Shown here: positions 36,179 to 47,831 of the stretch, in pieces
Numbering within the stretch: position 1 is the first letter of the stretch
Layout: the number at the start of each line of letters is the position of its first letter
Assembly: GCF_029407905.1 (NCBI RefSeq)
Contig: NC_073630.1
Span: forward strand, 37,659,001 to 37,723,000
Reading direction: 5' to 3'
DNA from: Bubalus kerabau
Lineage: Eukaryota > Chordata > Mammalia > Artiodactyla > Bovidae
DNA length: 64,000 bases
Notes under the pieces: generated by a model
The model's database searches: none
Told to the model about the DNA's origin: nothing
The model's input: the letters and a program-made list of their open reading frames with translations, nothing else
Program-made: the position numbers and the translations under genes

Positions 36179-38269
36179 GGGATCCTGAAAGAGAATGACA
36201 TTTTATAACCTAGAATGAAGAATAAAATAACAAAGACACATAGTTTTGTTTTCTTGCTTTTACATAAACCATATAATAAATACATATCTCCAAGTTTCTG
36301 AGATAAAATTCTGGAGAAGTGTTTTTCTGAAACACTGCTAAAGCAAGTAAACTTCACAGATCCTGCTACACACTTTGGTGCTACAGGAGACAAGAGTTTG
36401 AAATCCCCAGGATGCTAATATTAGTGCCTGAGACTCAATATGAAAGATGAACTAAAGATTGGAGATGGGAGAACAAAATATATTTATTTTGAGTAGTTTA
36501 TGCGGCATACTGAAGTCTCTCAGCTAGAGGCATGGGTTCCCAAGACACTCTCTGCCATTTTTCCATCTCTGACATGAAGAACAGTCTGGTATTTCTTTAT
36601 TTGGTCAACATGGGCCGTCTCAGAAAAAGTGAAATCCAAAGTAAAGGAGAGTGAGAGATGAAAATTGAGGCTTGTGGAGAAAATGAAAAGATTAAGACAC
36701 AGACATTTTTAGAACTGTAAAATCTACTATACCTGACTTTTCTACAAAAAAAAAAAAAGAGAAAGAAATTATAAAGTTCAGTTACTAAAGGCAGAAAAAA
36801 TAAGTTAATTCCCTATCCTAGTTAATTTACTTTTTGAGTAAATTGAACACAAAAATTTAATTTTTATATGAGGTTTAATTTTTACATGAGGTTTAATTTT
36901 TACATAAGGTTATTTAACACTAAATAACCTTAGCATACTATAGAAAGAAAGATATCCTGATAGGTTATATATAAAATTATTATTCACACTTTTAAGATAT
37001 GAGTATATAAAACTTCATTATGCAGTTCACATGCAATAATTAGATTGCTAACTACAAAATATGTAGGAATAGGAAATATAATATTAGCAAATATAGCTAT
37101 AAAGAATCAGTACAATAGAAGTTTAAGACAATATTTAACATTGGCAATGTTTATTACAAATGTAAAGGGAAAAATAATGCATAAAATATTCCTGGTTTTA
37201 TCAAAATCTAATTAGATATGCATTTTTCCTAGCTAATTATGTATCTAAACACAATTAAGATAACATGAATTTTATAATACAAATTTAAAATAATATTGAC
37301 TCAAAATATATTAGTATATTTCAAGTAGATGATTTCATCTAGAAATCTATAGATGTTATGAATTTTTATAAGTTTCTGAAGTATTTATAAATGTATCAAT
37401 GTTTTGTCAATATCAAGCAGAAAATTTTCACTCTTTCTTTAACAGAATCAATTTAATTTTAATTACATTACAGTAAAATATAAAGATTTAGAAGAGTCCC
37501 TAATATGAATTTCTCAGTAAAGTTAACTACTATTATTAATATTTTCTATTATTATTCACACACTCCATGAATATTTATATGCACACAACAGCTTTAGGTT
37601 GCAACAATGTGTAAAAGAAACAAAAATTCTTGTATTTATAAAGCTTATATCCTAATTAGAGGACAAAAACACAACAGGCACATGGTATGCTTAGAAACTG
37701 AGAAATGCTAAGGAGAAAAAATGAAACTGCAATTGTAAATAATAATCTGGAAATGGTCACTAGAAGATAAGTTCTAATAAGGTAAAGGAAGCCACAGGAG
37801 TATATGCCAGGATTATTACTAAAAGACATAAACGTTCAGAAACAAGTGACTTTCACAAGCCCCAGTACAAGAGCTCCAAGTTCTCATTTTCTCAATTATA
37901 CAAACAAAAAACCTTAGAATTTAAGTCTATTACAAATAACATGTAGATTTTGAAATTAAGCTCAAGATTCCAATTCCCTTATTTTATTCTCCCAGGGCAG
38001 GGAGTATGAGAAAGAGATCTCAATAGGACTGTCAAATAACTCTATCCCAGAACAAATCCACAAGTAAACAAATACATAAAACACAATAACATTACAAAGC
38101 ATTTTTACACCTCATTTTCACATTCGAGAAGAGGATTGGTCATTACCAGATAGTTGAGGAAGGAACTACTAAAGGAAAAAAAAAAATGCCTAAAAGAATA
38201 AAACAAAGAGAAGGCTATATTTCAGAATGTGCATTTTGCTATTGTTGATCCATAGTGGATCAACACCTA
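36179..38269. other. AT-rich non-genic DNA with a short tandem repeat
   Basis: Two kilobases, very AT-rich, with no recognised dispersed repeat. A 17-bp unit (gaggtttaatttttaca) is repeated about three times near 36850-36910. Confidence 0.6.
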
Positions 38270-38789
38270 TAGATGTTAACTATATCCAACTGAGTGATGG
38301 TGTTGAGGGCAATCATGGCCTCGTAGACTCTGCCTACTGAATCTAATTCTGAGAGAGCAATGTTGAAGTCCCCAGTCTATTAATGGACTTATCTCTTTCC
38401 CCCTGCAGTTCTAACAGTTTTTGATTCATGTAGTTAGACTCTTGTTAGGTACACTCATTAAGAATTGTTATGTGTACTAGGAGAAATGTACCCTTTGGTT
38501 AATGTGATATTATTCTTGATAAACTTTCTTACTTTGAAGTCGGTTCTGTCTGAAATATAGCTAGTCAGGTTTTCTTTTGATTAGTGTTAGCAATGTATGT
38601 TTTCTACATCCATTTGCTGTTAATTTCATGTACCATTATGTTTAAAGTAAGCTTCTTGCAGGTAACATATAACTGATTTGTTTTTTTGATTCACTCTGAT
38701 AACGTTTTAAAAGTGATAGGTATAGTTGGATTACTACCAACCATATTCATTACTGTTTTCTGTTTGTTGCCTTTGTTCTCTTGGGGTAG
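38270..38789 (-). mobile_element. Old L1 ORF2 endonuclease-region fragment (left half)
   Basis: In reverse complement the sequence follows the L1 ORF2 5' part; the plus strand shows 'gttgaagtccccagtctatt', 'ctaacagtttttgattc' and 'aagtaagcttcttgcagg'. It is collinear with the right half beyond the provirus (51301-52640). Heavily decayed. This is the oldest layer of the nest. Confidence 0.65.
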
Positions 38790-39169
38790 TGTGTAATTTC
38801 CTTTGTTCTGTCTAGCCACAGCAAAAATTTGAAGCGGCAGGCCAGTTTAAATGGCAGACCAGTGCTACAGCTTGGTTACACTCAGTTTGATTTGGCAAGC
38901 AAAGGAAAATACATCCTCGAGGTGTGAGGGCGGGCCGACCCAAAAGAGGCAAAGAGAGAGGCTCAATTTTTTTTTTCCTTCTCCCCCTGAGCCTGCCCTG
39001 TGTAAATTGGGTGAACCAGGAGGGCTATTAGTTTTACCTGAGGTTCTCACTCCAATCCTCAGATCTTCTTTTGTTCTATTTTCACGGGCCTTTTCTTTTT
39101 TTTTTTTTTTTTTTGTCTTTTAGCCACCACTATCTTGGACTCCTTTTTTTCTATTCTAACTTCCTAACA
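38790..39169 (-). repeat. 3' LTR of the provirus
   Basis: A 380-bp LTR bounded TG...CA, matching 50840-51300 along its length (shared blocks 'tgtgtaatttcc', 'gcaaaaatttgaag', 'gttctattttcacgggc', 'ccaccactatcttggact'). A T-run lies at 39092-39114. It lacks the tandem 'ttacagctcagtt' copies found in the other LTR. The polypurine tract sits immediately inside. Confidence 0.9.
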
Positions 39170-39182
39170 TTCCCCCCTCCAG
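39170..39182 (-). promoter_or_regulatory. Polypurine tract
   Basis: On the minus strand the run 'ctggaggggggaa' directly precedes the LTR start 'tgttagg'. This is the normal plus-strand primer for retroviral DNA synthesis and fixes the provirus orientation. Confidence 0.85.
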
Positions 39183-39411
39183 AGATGGGAGGCCCAATTC
39201 TTTTGGATTAGGGGCATCAAGGTCTCTCTGGCTACTTCCTGCTGAGCTGATATGGTGAGGGGCATTGGACCTCCCCCTCTTGCTAATCTCAGGCCTCAGA
39301 GTCCTTATACTGGTGTCCATCTAAGCATGAATGATATTTTCCTTGGTCAGGTGTAGTTTTATATATCCTCGTTGAACTGGCACTGCATGTTGTGGCTTGT
39401 TGACCTCAGCA

Positions 39412-39472
39412 AGTTCAGTCCCTCAGTTGTGTCTGACTCTTTGTGACCCCATGGACTGCAGAATGCCAGGGC
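39412..39472 (-). mobile_element. Small BovB/SINE 3'-end fragment in env
   Basis: About 60 bp ('cagttgtgtctgactctttg', 'accccatggactgcag') belonging to the BovB/Bov-A tail. It is fused into the envelope TM reading frame after the membrane segment. Confidence 0.75.
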
Positions 39473-39479
39473 AGAGACC

Positions 39480-39880
39480 AAACAGGTTGGATAACTGATA
39501 ATACATGGAGCAATCATAGGCAGCATCAATATGGTGATAATAGAGATTAGTAGGGACATTAGACAACTCCAAATTCCCCCCTTGCCAGAAGAAGGATTCC
39601 CCAAAGGAGAGATTATAGCCACCCCAAGAACTCCCCAACTCATTCTTTGAGATCCTGTAGGATCTGAATATTTTTCTTGAGGACCGTGAGACTTTAACTT
39701 AACCGGAGGTATATACCCAGAAACATGTCTCATTCAAGATGGTTCAAGTCCCTCCTTGTTCAGGGATCAGGAGATCTATCTCCTGTCTATTTTGGAAACC
39801 TCTGCCAAGTTGTGTTCGTTCTTTACAGCTATCCTGAGAAATCTGATCCCCAGAAAATTAATTTTGGGGGTGTTCATTAG
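39480..39880 (-). pseudogene. Envelope transmembrane subunit remnant
   Basis: TM normally anchors the viral spike and drives membrane fusion. The minus-strand translation keeps the ectodomain disulfide area (GG-T, then LNETC) and a hydrophobic membrane segment (39359-39733 frame, ISIITILMLPMIAPC). Stops and frameshifts interrupt it, and a cysteine codon of the disulfide motif is a stop. No SU was recognised between integrase and this region. The end of the frame is replaced by repeat sequence. It cannot yield a working glycoprotein. Confidence 0.7.
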
Positions 39881-40099
39881 AATGGCACTCATTTGTAATT
39901 CTGAATAGGTATCTGAGATCTCCCAAGAGCTCACAGGTATATTGAGTGTCTTTTTCTGTTTTCTTCTATGGCTTGAATCCTGAGTAGTGAATCCAGGAAT
40001 TACGTCCTGGTACCTTGACTGTAGTGGGGGTAGAAAGTATTATAGGGTAGTGGCCCTTCCATGTGGGCTGGAGTTGAGCCTTTGGGGACCCATGTTTAC

Positions 40100-41600
40100 A
40101 GATTTAAATTAGGACTTGAATCCCTGGAGCATACAGTGGTATCTCTTTAGAATCTTTTGGGCCCTGGTTGACACCCCACAAGTGTATATATTGTTAGAAT
40201 TGCCCAGTGGCCATGGTATAAGACCAGAGGGTCTTAGCCTCTGGAGTTAGGAAGAGGTCATTGACATAAACAAAAGGGCTCCAATATAGCATCTCATAAG
40301 GACAAAGACCAACCTGTTCCTTAGGGGCAATACGGGTGCAGAGGAGAGCTATTGGTAAAGCCTGCTTCCATCCCAGGGAGATCTCCTTGGTTATCTTTTT
40401 TATTGCTGATTTTAAGAATTGGTTGGCTCTTTCTACTTTTCCTGAAGACTGAGGCTGCAGTGGTTAATAGTGAGCTGTCTGTTGCTCTGGCTAAGCCATG
40501 AGAAAATCACCATGGGAAAAAAATAAATGCCAAATATAGCAATACAGTATAACCCAAATAAAAGTACATCGGGTTGATTACTTGGGTTTGTCATACCCTG
40601 ATAAGGATCTTAGCATAGTGTGGATCTTGGAATGCCAGGTCAGCACAAGTGCGGAACACTGCTTGTGCATGCCCTAAGATGTTTTCCCAAGGCATATGCG
40701 GGTCTATGGTCTCCAGCTATGTGTTAGTCCTTGTACAAGAAAATAACAAAAACAAAGTAATCAATAAAATGGGAGACATGACCGGGGACAGAGAAGGGTG
40801 ACTTCATCGAAGCATGAGAGATACGTTCTGTTTGCCAAGACACTAAATAAGTGATGTGGCTCCGAGGAACAGGGTGCTTGATCCAAGAGGTCTTGAGTCC
40901 CCCAGTCCCATCTTTAAAACTTTAATTCTCTCTCTAGTTTCTTTTTCCCAAACTGTGCATCAACCACTTTCGATCCCTACCTGCTACGCTGCTGCAGCAT
41001 GAGGCCTCCAGGCACGATGGAGGTAATAAGTAATGCCCGATGCTTTAGAGGCCCCTTGGGTGACCTTAGATGTAAATGATGTCACATTGTCACTTTGTGA
41101 TGACCTGGGTAGACCAAATCTTGGAATGATTTCATGGACCAGTTTTTTATTTTTTATTTTTTTACCACCTCCTCAGCCTTCTCAGTGCAGATGGCAAAGC
41201 CTTTAATCCATCCTGTGAATGTATCTATCATGACTAATAGGTATTTATACCCTTGAGAAACTGGCATCTGGGTGACGTCCATCTTCCAGTCCTCTCCTGG
41301 GTAGGCCCCATGTCATTGGATGGGCTGGGCCAGCTGGGGTCTTTGAGCTCCTTGGGGGTTGGTTAATTGGCAAGTGGGACAAGTAGAGACAACTTGCCTT
41401 ATAGTCGTTTGGAGGCCTGTTCCTCTGAAGGAACTTTCTGGTAATCTTTGGAGGGCCTTTTCCCCTAAATTAGTGGTGGCATGTAAGGAGTTAACCAACT
41501 TCCATTGGAGGTTCCCAGGCAGAAAAAGGAGTCCCTCCTTTGGAAACCACCCCATTTGATCTTATTGAAAGCCCTCACACTTAGCTTTAAGACTCTCACC
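40100..41600 (-). pseudogene. Integrase remnant, core split by about 0.6 kb
   Basis: Integrase inserts viral DNA. The N-terminal zinc domain lies at 41313-41555: the first His and CPTC pair are present, but the second His position reads Asn. The core starts near 41290 (DWKMDVTQ) and runs to about 41010, then is broken by roughly 600 bp (40470-41000) of unassigned sequence. The second half of the core (40230-40440) and the C-terminal SH3-like part (to about 40000) follow. Multiple stops. The inserted stretch may be displaced retroviral sequence. Confidence 0.75.
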
Positions 41601-41729
41601 TTCAGTATATGAAGGAGTTTCTGGCAAATCAATCTGTGGAACTAAGGTGGCAACCCCTTTTAGGTCACTGTTCTGTAATCCTGCTCTCTTAGCTGCCTGA
41701 TCATCTTCTTGGTTCCCTTGTGCCACTTC

Positions 41730-42440
41730 CGTGCTCCATTTTTGGTGTGGGAGACTGAAACCTCAGTGTGCAGATGGACTATATCCAAGAGTAAGAATTT
41801 GATCACCATATTTGATTGGGGACCCTCAAGTGGTCAAGTGGCCTCTTTCTTTCCAAATAGCAGCATGTGAATGTAGCACCAGAAAGGCATACATGGAGTC
41901 AGTGTAAATGGCTACTCTTTTTCCTTTTCCCAGCTCTAATGCTCGAGTCAGGGCTATAAGCTCAGTTAAATGGGCTGAAGTACCTGGTGGCAAAGGTTTA
42001 GCCTCTATGGTCTCAAAATTGGAGACTACTGTATATCTGGCTCTTCTTTTTCCATCCAAGACAAAACTGCTTCCATCAGTGTACCAGATTTCCTCAGGAT
42101 TGGTCAGAGGATCTTCTGACAATCCCTCTCAGGGTTTTGTCCAGTGGTCCAAGGAAAGAGTGAAAGGGGAGAGGGCCCGTAGGGGTAGGCAGGAGTGTGG
42201 CTGGGTTAAGAACCTCACAAGGGTTTACAATCAGGCCTGGATTTTCCATCAGCACTACCTGATATCTGAGGATTCTTTGATCAGACAACCATAAAACATC
42301 AGGCTTTGATCAGCCTCTCCCATTCAGGAGTTATTTCAGTTGGTGGTTGGTACAATTAGTTAGTTTGCCACCAAAAGAGAGTTTTAAAACATCTTCTATC
42401 AGGACTGCAATAGCTGCAAGATTTGGAAGGCAGGGAAAGA
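41730..42440 (-). pseudogene. RT connection and RNase H remnant
   Basis: RNase H removes RNA from the RNA/DNA hybrid. The 98-codon frame at 41826-42122 keeps the metal-binding signature positions (TDGS, the Glu in ELIALTRAL, and YTDS). Upstream, 42094-42290 encodes the RT-connection segment. A frameshift separates the two. The RT fingers and palm with the polymerase motif were not found, which leaves a deletion between protease and connection. Confidence 0.82.
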
Positions 42441-42740
42441 TTTCTTGACAATAAGGTAGTAGGACACTCAGGAACCAACTGAAATTTGTGGGAAAACATT
42501 TGTCCATCCCAGAAACAAAGAAGTGCTCGGGTGAATCTTTTCATAATTGTTTTTACTGTAGCACCCAAAATGATACAGGTTTGGGAGGAGAAGGCTCTGG
42601 AGTAGGAGGTCAAGAGAGTAGGTAGCCACTGTGTCAGCCAAGAAATTCTCGGACCTACTTGCCACATCCAGTTGCACCCTTGGCTCCAGCCCCATGATGG
42701 TTATCTGTGACAGGTGGGCTGGCTCGAATGGGTTGTTTCA
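42440..42740 (-). pseudogene. Protease remnant with altered active site
   Basis: The retroviral aspartic protease cuts the Gag-Pol precursor. The active-site triad region reads D-T-V-A-T at 42621-42635 where D-T-G-A is usual, so the conserved glycine is lost. The frame then shifts. It runs almost directly into the RT-connection sequence near 42430. Confidence 0.72.
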
Positions 42741-42789
42741 GTCCTGTTGACCCATTGTGAGGGAAGGTTTGGCACTTGAGGCTCTTTTG

Positions 42790-43350
42790 GTCCGGAGGGC
42801 AGAGTGCTGCCCAATGTCTCAACTGATGGCATTTGTAGTAAGCCATTTTAGGAGACTAGTCATGGTTTGGACACTCTTTGGCCCAATGTCCCCCCTGTCT
42901 ACAGATTAGGCATTTGCCTGGTGCCTTGTCCTTCAAGGACTCGGGGTTTGCCATAGGGCTTCCCAGGAGGGCAGCCAGGATCTAGGCATGCCTTGTCTCT
43001 TTCCTTTTCTCCCTTTCCTGAGCCTTGGCCTCCTTCTCTTGTTCTCTGTTATAAAAATTATTGGTGGCTGTCTAGATCATCTCATCTAAAGAGGCAATAG
43101 GGTCCTGCTGCTGTAGTTGTTAGCTTTATCCTGATGTCTGATGCACATTAGAACAGGAATTTGTCTTTTAAAATCACCTCTCCCTCATAAGAGTCTAAGC
43201 CCAGATTGGTAAACTTTTGGAGGGCCTCTTTTAGCCTTTTCAGAAAGTCAATGGTGTTCTCATTAGGCTCCTGAGTTACTGCTGAGACCTGGGCACAGTC
43301 CCATAAGTAATAGGCTTCCTATTTTTGTGGGCAGACTTCCTTAGGGATGA
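42790..43350 (-). pseudogene. Gag capsid C-terminus and nucleocapsid remnant
   Basis: The capsid part (about 43000-43300) includes QEPNENTIDFLKRLKEAL, characteristic of gammaretroviral capsid. The nucleocapsid has one perfect CCHC zinc knuckle (C-X2-C-X4-H-X4-C, 42871-42912) and a second at 42799-42840 whose first Cys is Tyr. Gammaretroviruses usually have one knuckle; two is a known trait of some HERV-H-like groups. Stops at several positions. Confidence 0.8.
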
Positions 43351-43384
43351 GTCTTTCTTAAGCTTATCCTACCCAGTACTGTTG

Positions 43385-43745
43385 CAACCTGAGAGCTTGG
43401 AGTCCAGGTTCAGGGTGAAGATCCCCAGGCAGGCTGAGGCATGACAGACTCCTGGAGATCGGATTCCCAGGCAGGTTGCGGCATATTAGCCTCCCAAGAA
43501 TTGGGTCCCTGGGCAGGTTGAGGCATGTTGACCTCCTGGGACCCCTGGACTGGTGGATCCCAGAGAAAATTAAGGGATGACAACCACCCAAGGACAAGAT
43601 CCTAGGCAGGTGGAGGCAGGTCAACCTCCTAGGACCCTGGGCTGTGGATTCCTGAGCAGGCTGAGGTGTGACAATCTTCCAGGGACCAGATCCCTAGGCA
43701 GGTCAGGGTAGGTCGACCTCCTGGGACCTCTAGACTACAGTTGGG
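43385..43745 (-). repeat. Minisatellite in the gag proline-rich region
   Basis: Seven degenerate units of 41-62 bp, recognisable by 'cctaggcagg' or 'cccaggcagg' starts and 'gacctcctgggac'-type middles. Alternate units resemble each other more, giving a period of about 92 bp. It lies where the variable linker between matrix and capsid of gag is expected. The 86-codon minus-strand frame 43364-43624 is the translation of this array. Confidence 0.75.
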
Positions 43746-44077
43746 CATCCCGAAGGTCTCCAGCCTGACCAGTGCTGAGTAAGATTAAGGGGTTGTAATC
43801 TTAACTCATTGTCAGTTTGTCCACTGTGGATGGAAATAGATATCATGATACAAAGCAATATAAGCCTGTGCCCTGAGACTGGGGAACTTGGTGAAGCAGC
43901 TATAAGCCTTATTCTCTTATTGCTCGGAGGGAATGTAAGTCACTGATTTCCTCTACTCCTCCATAAGAGCAGTTTAGGGTGTTTTCAATGGTAAGCATTT
44001 CATTGTCCTAGGCCCATTTTAGGTAATAGCAGAAGTAATGACAAAGAAGTGGGTTATCTGGTCCTGTTAGGGGCATT

Positions 44078-44353
44078 GCTGCTGCTGCTGCTAAGTCACT
44101 TCAGTTGTGTCCGACTCTGTGTGACCCCATAGACGCCAGCCCACCAGGCTCCCCTGTCCCTGGGATTCTCCAGGCAAGAACACTGGAGTGGGTTGCCATT
44201 TCCTTCTCCAATGCAAGAAAGTGAAAAGTGAAAGTGAAGTCGCTCAGTCATGTCCGACTCTTAGCGACCCCATGGACTGCAGCCCACCAGAGTCCTCCGT
44301 CTATGGGATTTTCCAGGCAAGAGTACTGGAGTGGGGTGCCATTGTCTTCTCCA
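44078..44353 (-). mobile_element. BOV-A2 SINE dimer with 12-bp duplication
   Basis: It starts in (gct)n and has the 'gaaagtgaaaagtgaaag' linker. Exact duplications gttaggggcatt lie at 44066-44077 and 44354-44365, inside the provirus. Confidence 0.95.
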
Positions 44354-44365
44354 GTTAGGGGCATT

Positions 44366-45195
44366 AAGAGTATTTTAATAATAACTGGGGTGGAATGATG
44401 TTACCTACAAGGGGGCAGGATCCTGGTTGTAGGAGTTGGTAAGTGGTTGAAGAACATATTGATAAGAGGCAATAAACCAGATGTTCCATAAAAGTGGAGT
44501 GGAGATCTGATCCTGGGGTATGTTTGTAACTTTAGGGGAAAGGTGGTAAGGGTTTGGGCCCAAATGGCCTGCAGGGCTAAATCTCAAAATGGCAAACATT
44601 ATCCCTGAAAGCCCAATTGCCCTTGAAGGGATGCCACCAACAGATGGACTTTTAGTAGGCATTGTGTGCCTGTCACCCACCCTAGCAGGTTCATTGAGAG
44701 ATGCTGCTGTTGCACATGTTTTAGGAAACATGGAAGATGAAGGCCTGAATATCTAGAGAGATTGGATATTATACAGCGTTTCCCTGCTAAAAGCCAGCTA
44801 TTTTCTGGTTGTCCCTCCAGCAGATTATAGAGGCAACATTGTGGGCCTGGATGGGGCTCAGAAAAAAGCATGAGACTGGAGCGAAGGAAGCAGGGCACAA
44901 CCTTTGAAAGAATGACATAGCTCAAGGGCATACCATAAACCCATTAATATCAAATGGGTGCCAGATGACAAGTAAAATTCAAGTAAACCTTGATGCTCAA
45001 CCTGCAAACTAAGTGACACACCGAGAGGTGCCATTACAGCTTCAAGGCACCATCAAAAGACTGAGGAGTGGGTGGTTCCCCAATTGTTGAAATGATCCTC
45101 CCACTCATTAGCATATGAAATCACCCAGATCATGAAAACTAACGACACCACATTCTATGGCCTGAGCACTTTCCCTCTGCAATGGGCCACACCCT
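44366..45195 (-). other. Provirus leader / gag 5' region, not readable as protein
   Basis: Between the BOV-A2 and BovB insertions. Overlapping short minus-strand frames (44405-44731, 44599-44931) show no known domain. By position this should be the leader or N-terminal gag, but no matrix motif was recognised. Confidence 0.5.
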
Positions 45196-47831
45196 ATGAA
45201 GTGTCAGTTCAGTTCAGTCGCTCAGTCGTGTCTGACTCTTTGTGCCCCATGGATCGCAGCACAGCAGGCCTCCCTATCCATCACCAATTCGCAGAGTTCA
45301 TTAAGACTCATGTCCATCAAGTCAGTGATGCCATCCAGTAATCTCATCCTCTGTTGTCACCTTCTCCTCCTGCCCCCAATCCCTCCCAGCATCAGGGTCT
45401 TTTCCAATGAGTCAACTCTTCCATCAGGTGGACAAAGTATTGGAGTTTCAGCTTTAGCATCAGTCCTTCCAATGAACACCCAGGACTGATTTCCTTTAGA
45501 ATGGACAGGATTGAACTCTTTGCAGTCCAAGGGACTCTCAAGAGTATTCTCCAACAGTACAGTTCAAAAGCATTGATTCGTGGGTCCTCAGCTTCCTTCA
45601 CAGTCTAACTCTCACATCCATACATGACCACTGGAAAAACCATAGCCTTGACTAGACAGACCTTTGTTGGCAAAGTAATGTCTCTGCTTTTCAAAATGCT
45701 ATCTAGGTTGGTCATCACTTTCTTTCCAAGGAGTAAGCATCTTTTAATTTCATGGCTACAGTCACTATCTGTAGTGATTTTGGAGCCCCCCAAAATAAAG
45801 GCAGCCACTGTTTCCACTGCTTCCCCATCGGTTTGCCATGAATGATGGGACCAGATGCCATGATCTTAGTTTTCTGAATGTTGAGCTTTAAGTCAACTTT
45901 TTCACTCTTCTCTTTCACTTTCATCAAGAGGCTTTTGAGTTCCTCTTCACTTTCTGCCATAAGGGTGGTGTCATCTGTGTATCTGAGGTTATTGATATTT
46001 CTCCCAGCAATCTTGATTCTAGCTTGTGCTTCTTCCAGCCCAGTGTTTCTCATGATGTACTCTGCATAGAAGTTAAATAAGCAGGGTGACAATATACAGC
46101 CTTGATGTACTCCTTTTCCTATTTGGAACCAGTCTGTTGTTCCATGTCCAATTCTAACTGTTGCTTCCTGACCTGCATTTAGGTTTCTCACGAGGCTGGT
46201 CAGGTGGTCTGGTATTCCCATCTCTTTCAGAATTGTCCACAGTTTATGTGATCCACATCATCAAAGGCTTTGGTATAGAAAATAAAGCAGAAATATATAT
46301 TTTTTTCTGGAACTCTCTTAGTTTTTCAATGATCCAGCAGATGTTGGCAATTTGATCTCTGGTTCCTCTACCTTTTCTGTAACCAGCTTGAGCATCTGGA
46401 AGCCCATGGTTCACATATTGCTGAAGCCTGGCTTGGAGAATTTTGAGCATTACTTTACTAGAGTGTGAAATGAATGCAATTGTGTGGTAGTTTGAGCATT
46501 CTTTGGTATTGCCTTTCTTTAGGATTGGAATGAAAACTGACCTTTTCAAGTCCTGTGGCCACTGCTGAGTTTTCCAAATTTGCTGGCATATTGATTGCAG
46601 CACTTTCACAGCATCATCTTTCAGGATTTGAAATAGCTCAACTGGATTCCATCACCTCTACTAGCTTTGTTCGTAGTGATGCTTTCTAAGGCCCACTTGA
46701 CTTCACATTCCAGGATGTCTGGCTCTAGGTAAGTGATCACACCATCATGATTATCTTGGTCGTGAAGATCTTTTTTGTACAGATCTTCTGTGTATTCTTG
46801 CCACCTCCTCTTAATATCTTCTGCTTCTGTTAGGTTCATACCATTTCTGTCCTTTATCGAGCCCATCTTTGCATGAAATGTTCCCTTGGTATCTCTAATT
46901 TTCTTGAAGAGATCTCTAGTCTTTCCCATTCTGTTGATTTCCTCTATTTATTTGCACTGATCACTGAGGAAGGCTTTCATATCTCTCCTTGCTATTCGTT
47001 GGAAATCTGCATTCACATGCTTATATCTTTCCTTTTCTCCTTTGCTTTTCGCTTCTCTTCTTTTCACAGCTATTTGTAAGGCAGCCATTTTGCTTTTTTG
47101 CATTTATTTTCCATGGGGATGTCTTGATCCTTGTCTCCTGTACAATGTCACAAACCTCCGTCCATAGTTCATCAGGCACTCTATCAGATCTAGTCCCTTA
47201 AATCGATTTCTCACATCTACTGTATAATCATAAGGGATTTGATTTAGATCATACCTGAATAGTCTAGTTGCTTTCCCTACTTTCTTCAATTTAATCCTGA
47301 ATTTGGAAATAAAGAGTTCATGATCAGAGCCACAGTCAGCTCCCGATCTTGTTTTTGCTTACTGTATAGAGCTTCTCCATATTTGGCTGCAAAGAATGTA
47401 ATCAATCTGATTTTGGTGTTGACCGTCTGGTGATGTCCATTTGTAGAGTCTTCTCTTGTGTTGTTGGAAGAGGCTGTTTGCTATGACCAGCGAATTCTCT
47501 TGGCAAAAGTATATGAGCCTTTGCCCTGCTTCATTCCATGTTCTAAGGCCAAATTTGCCTGTACCCCAGGTGTTTCTTGACTTCCTACTTTTGCATTCCA
47601 GTCCCCTATAATAAAAAGGACATCTTTTTTGGCTGTTAGTTCTAAAAGGTCTTGTAGGTCTTCATAGAACCATTCAACTTCAGCTTCCTCAGCGTTACTG
47701 ATTGGGGCATAGGCTTGGATTACCGTGATATTGAATGGTTTGCCTCGGAAACGAACAGAGATCATTGTGTCATTTTTGATATTGTATCCAAATACTGTAT
47801 TTTGGACTCTTTTGTGGACCATGATGGCTAC

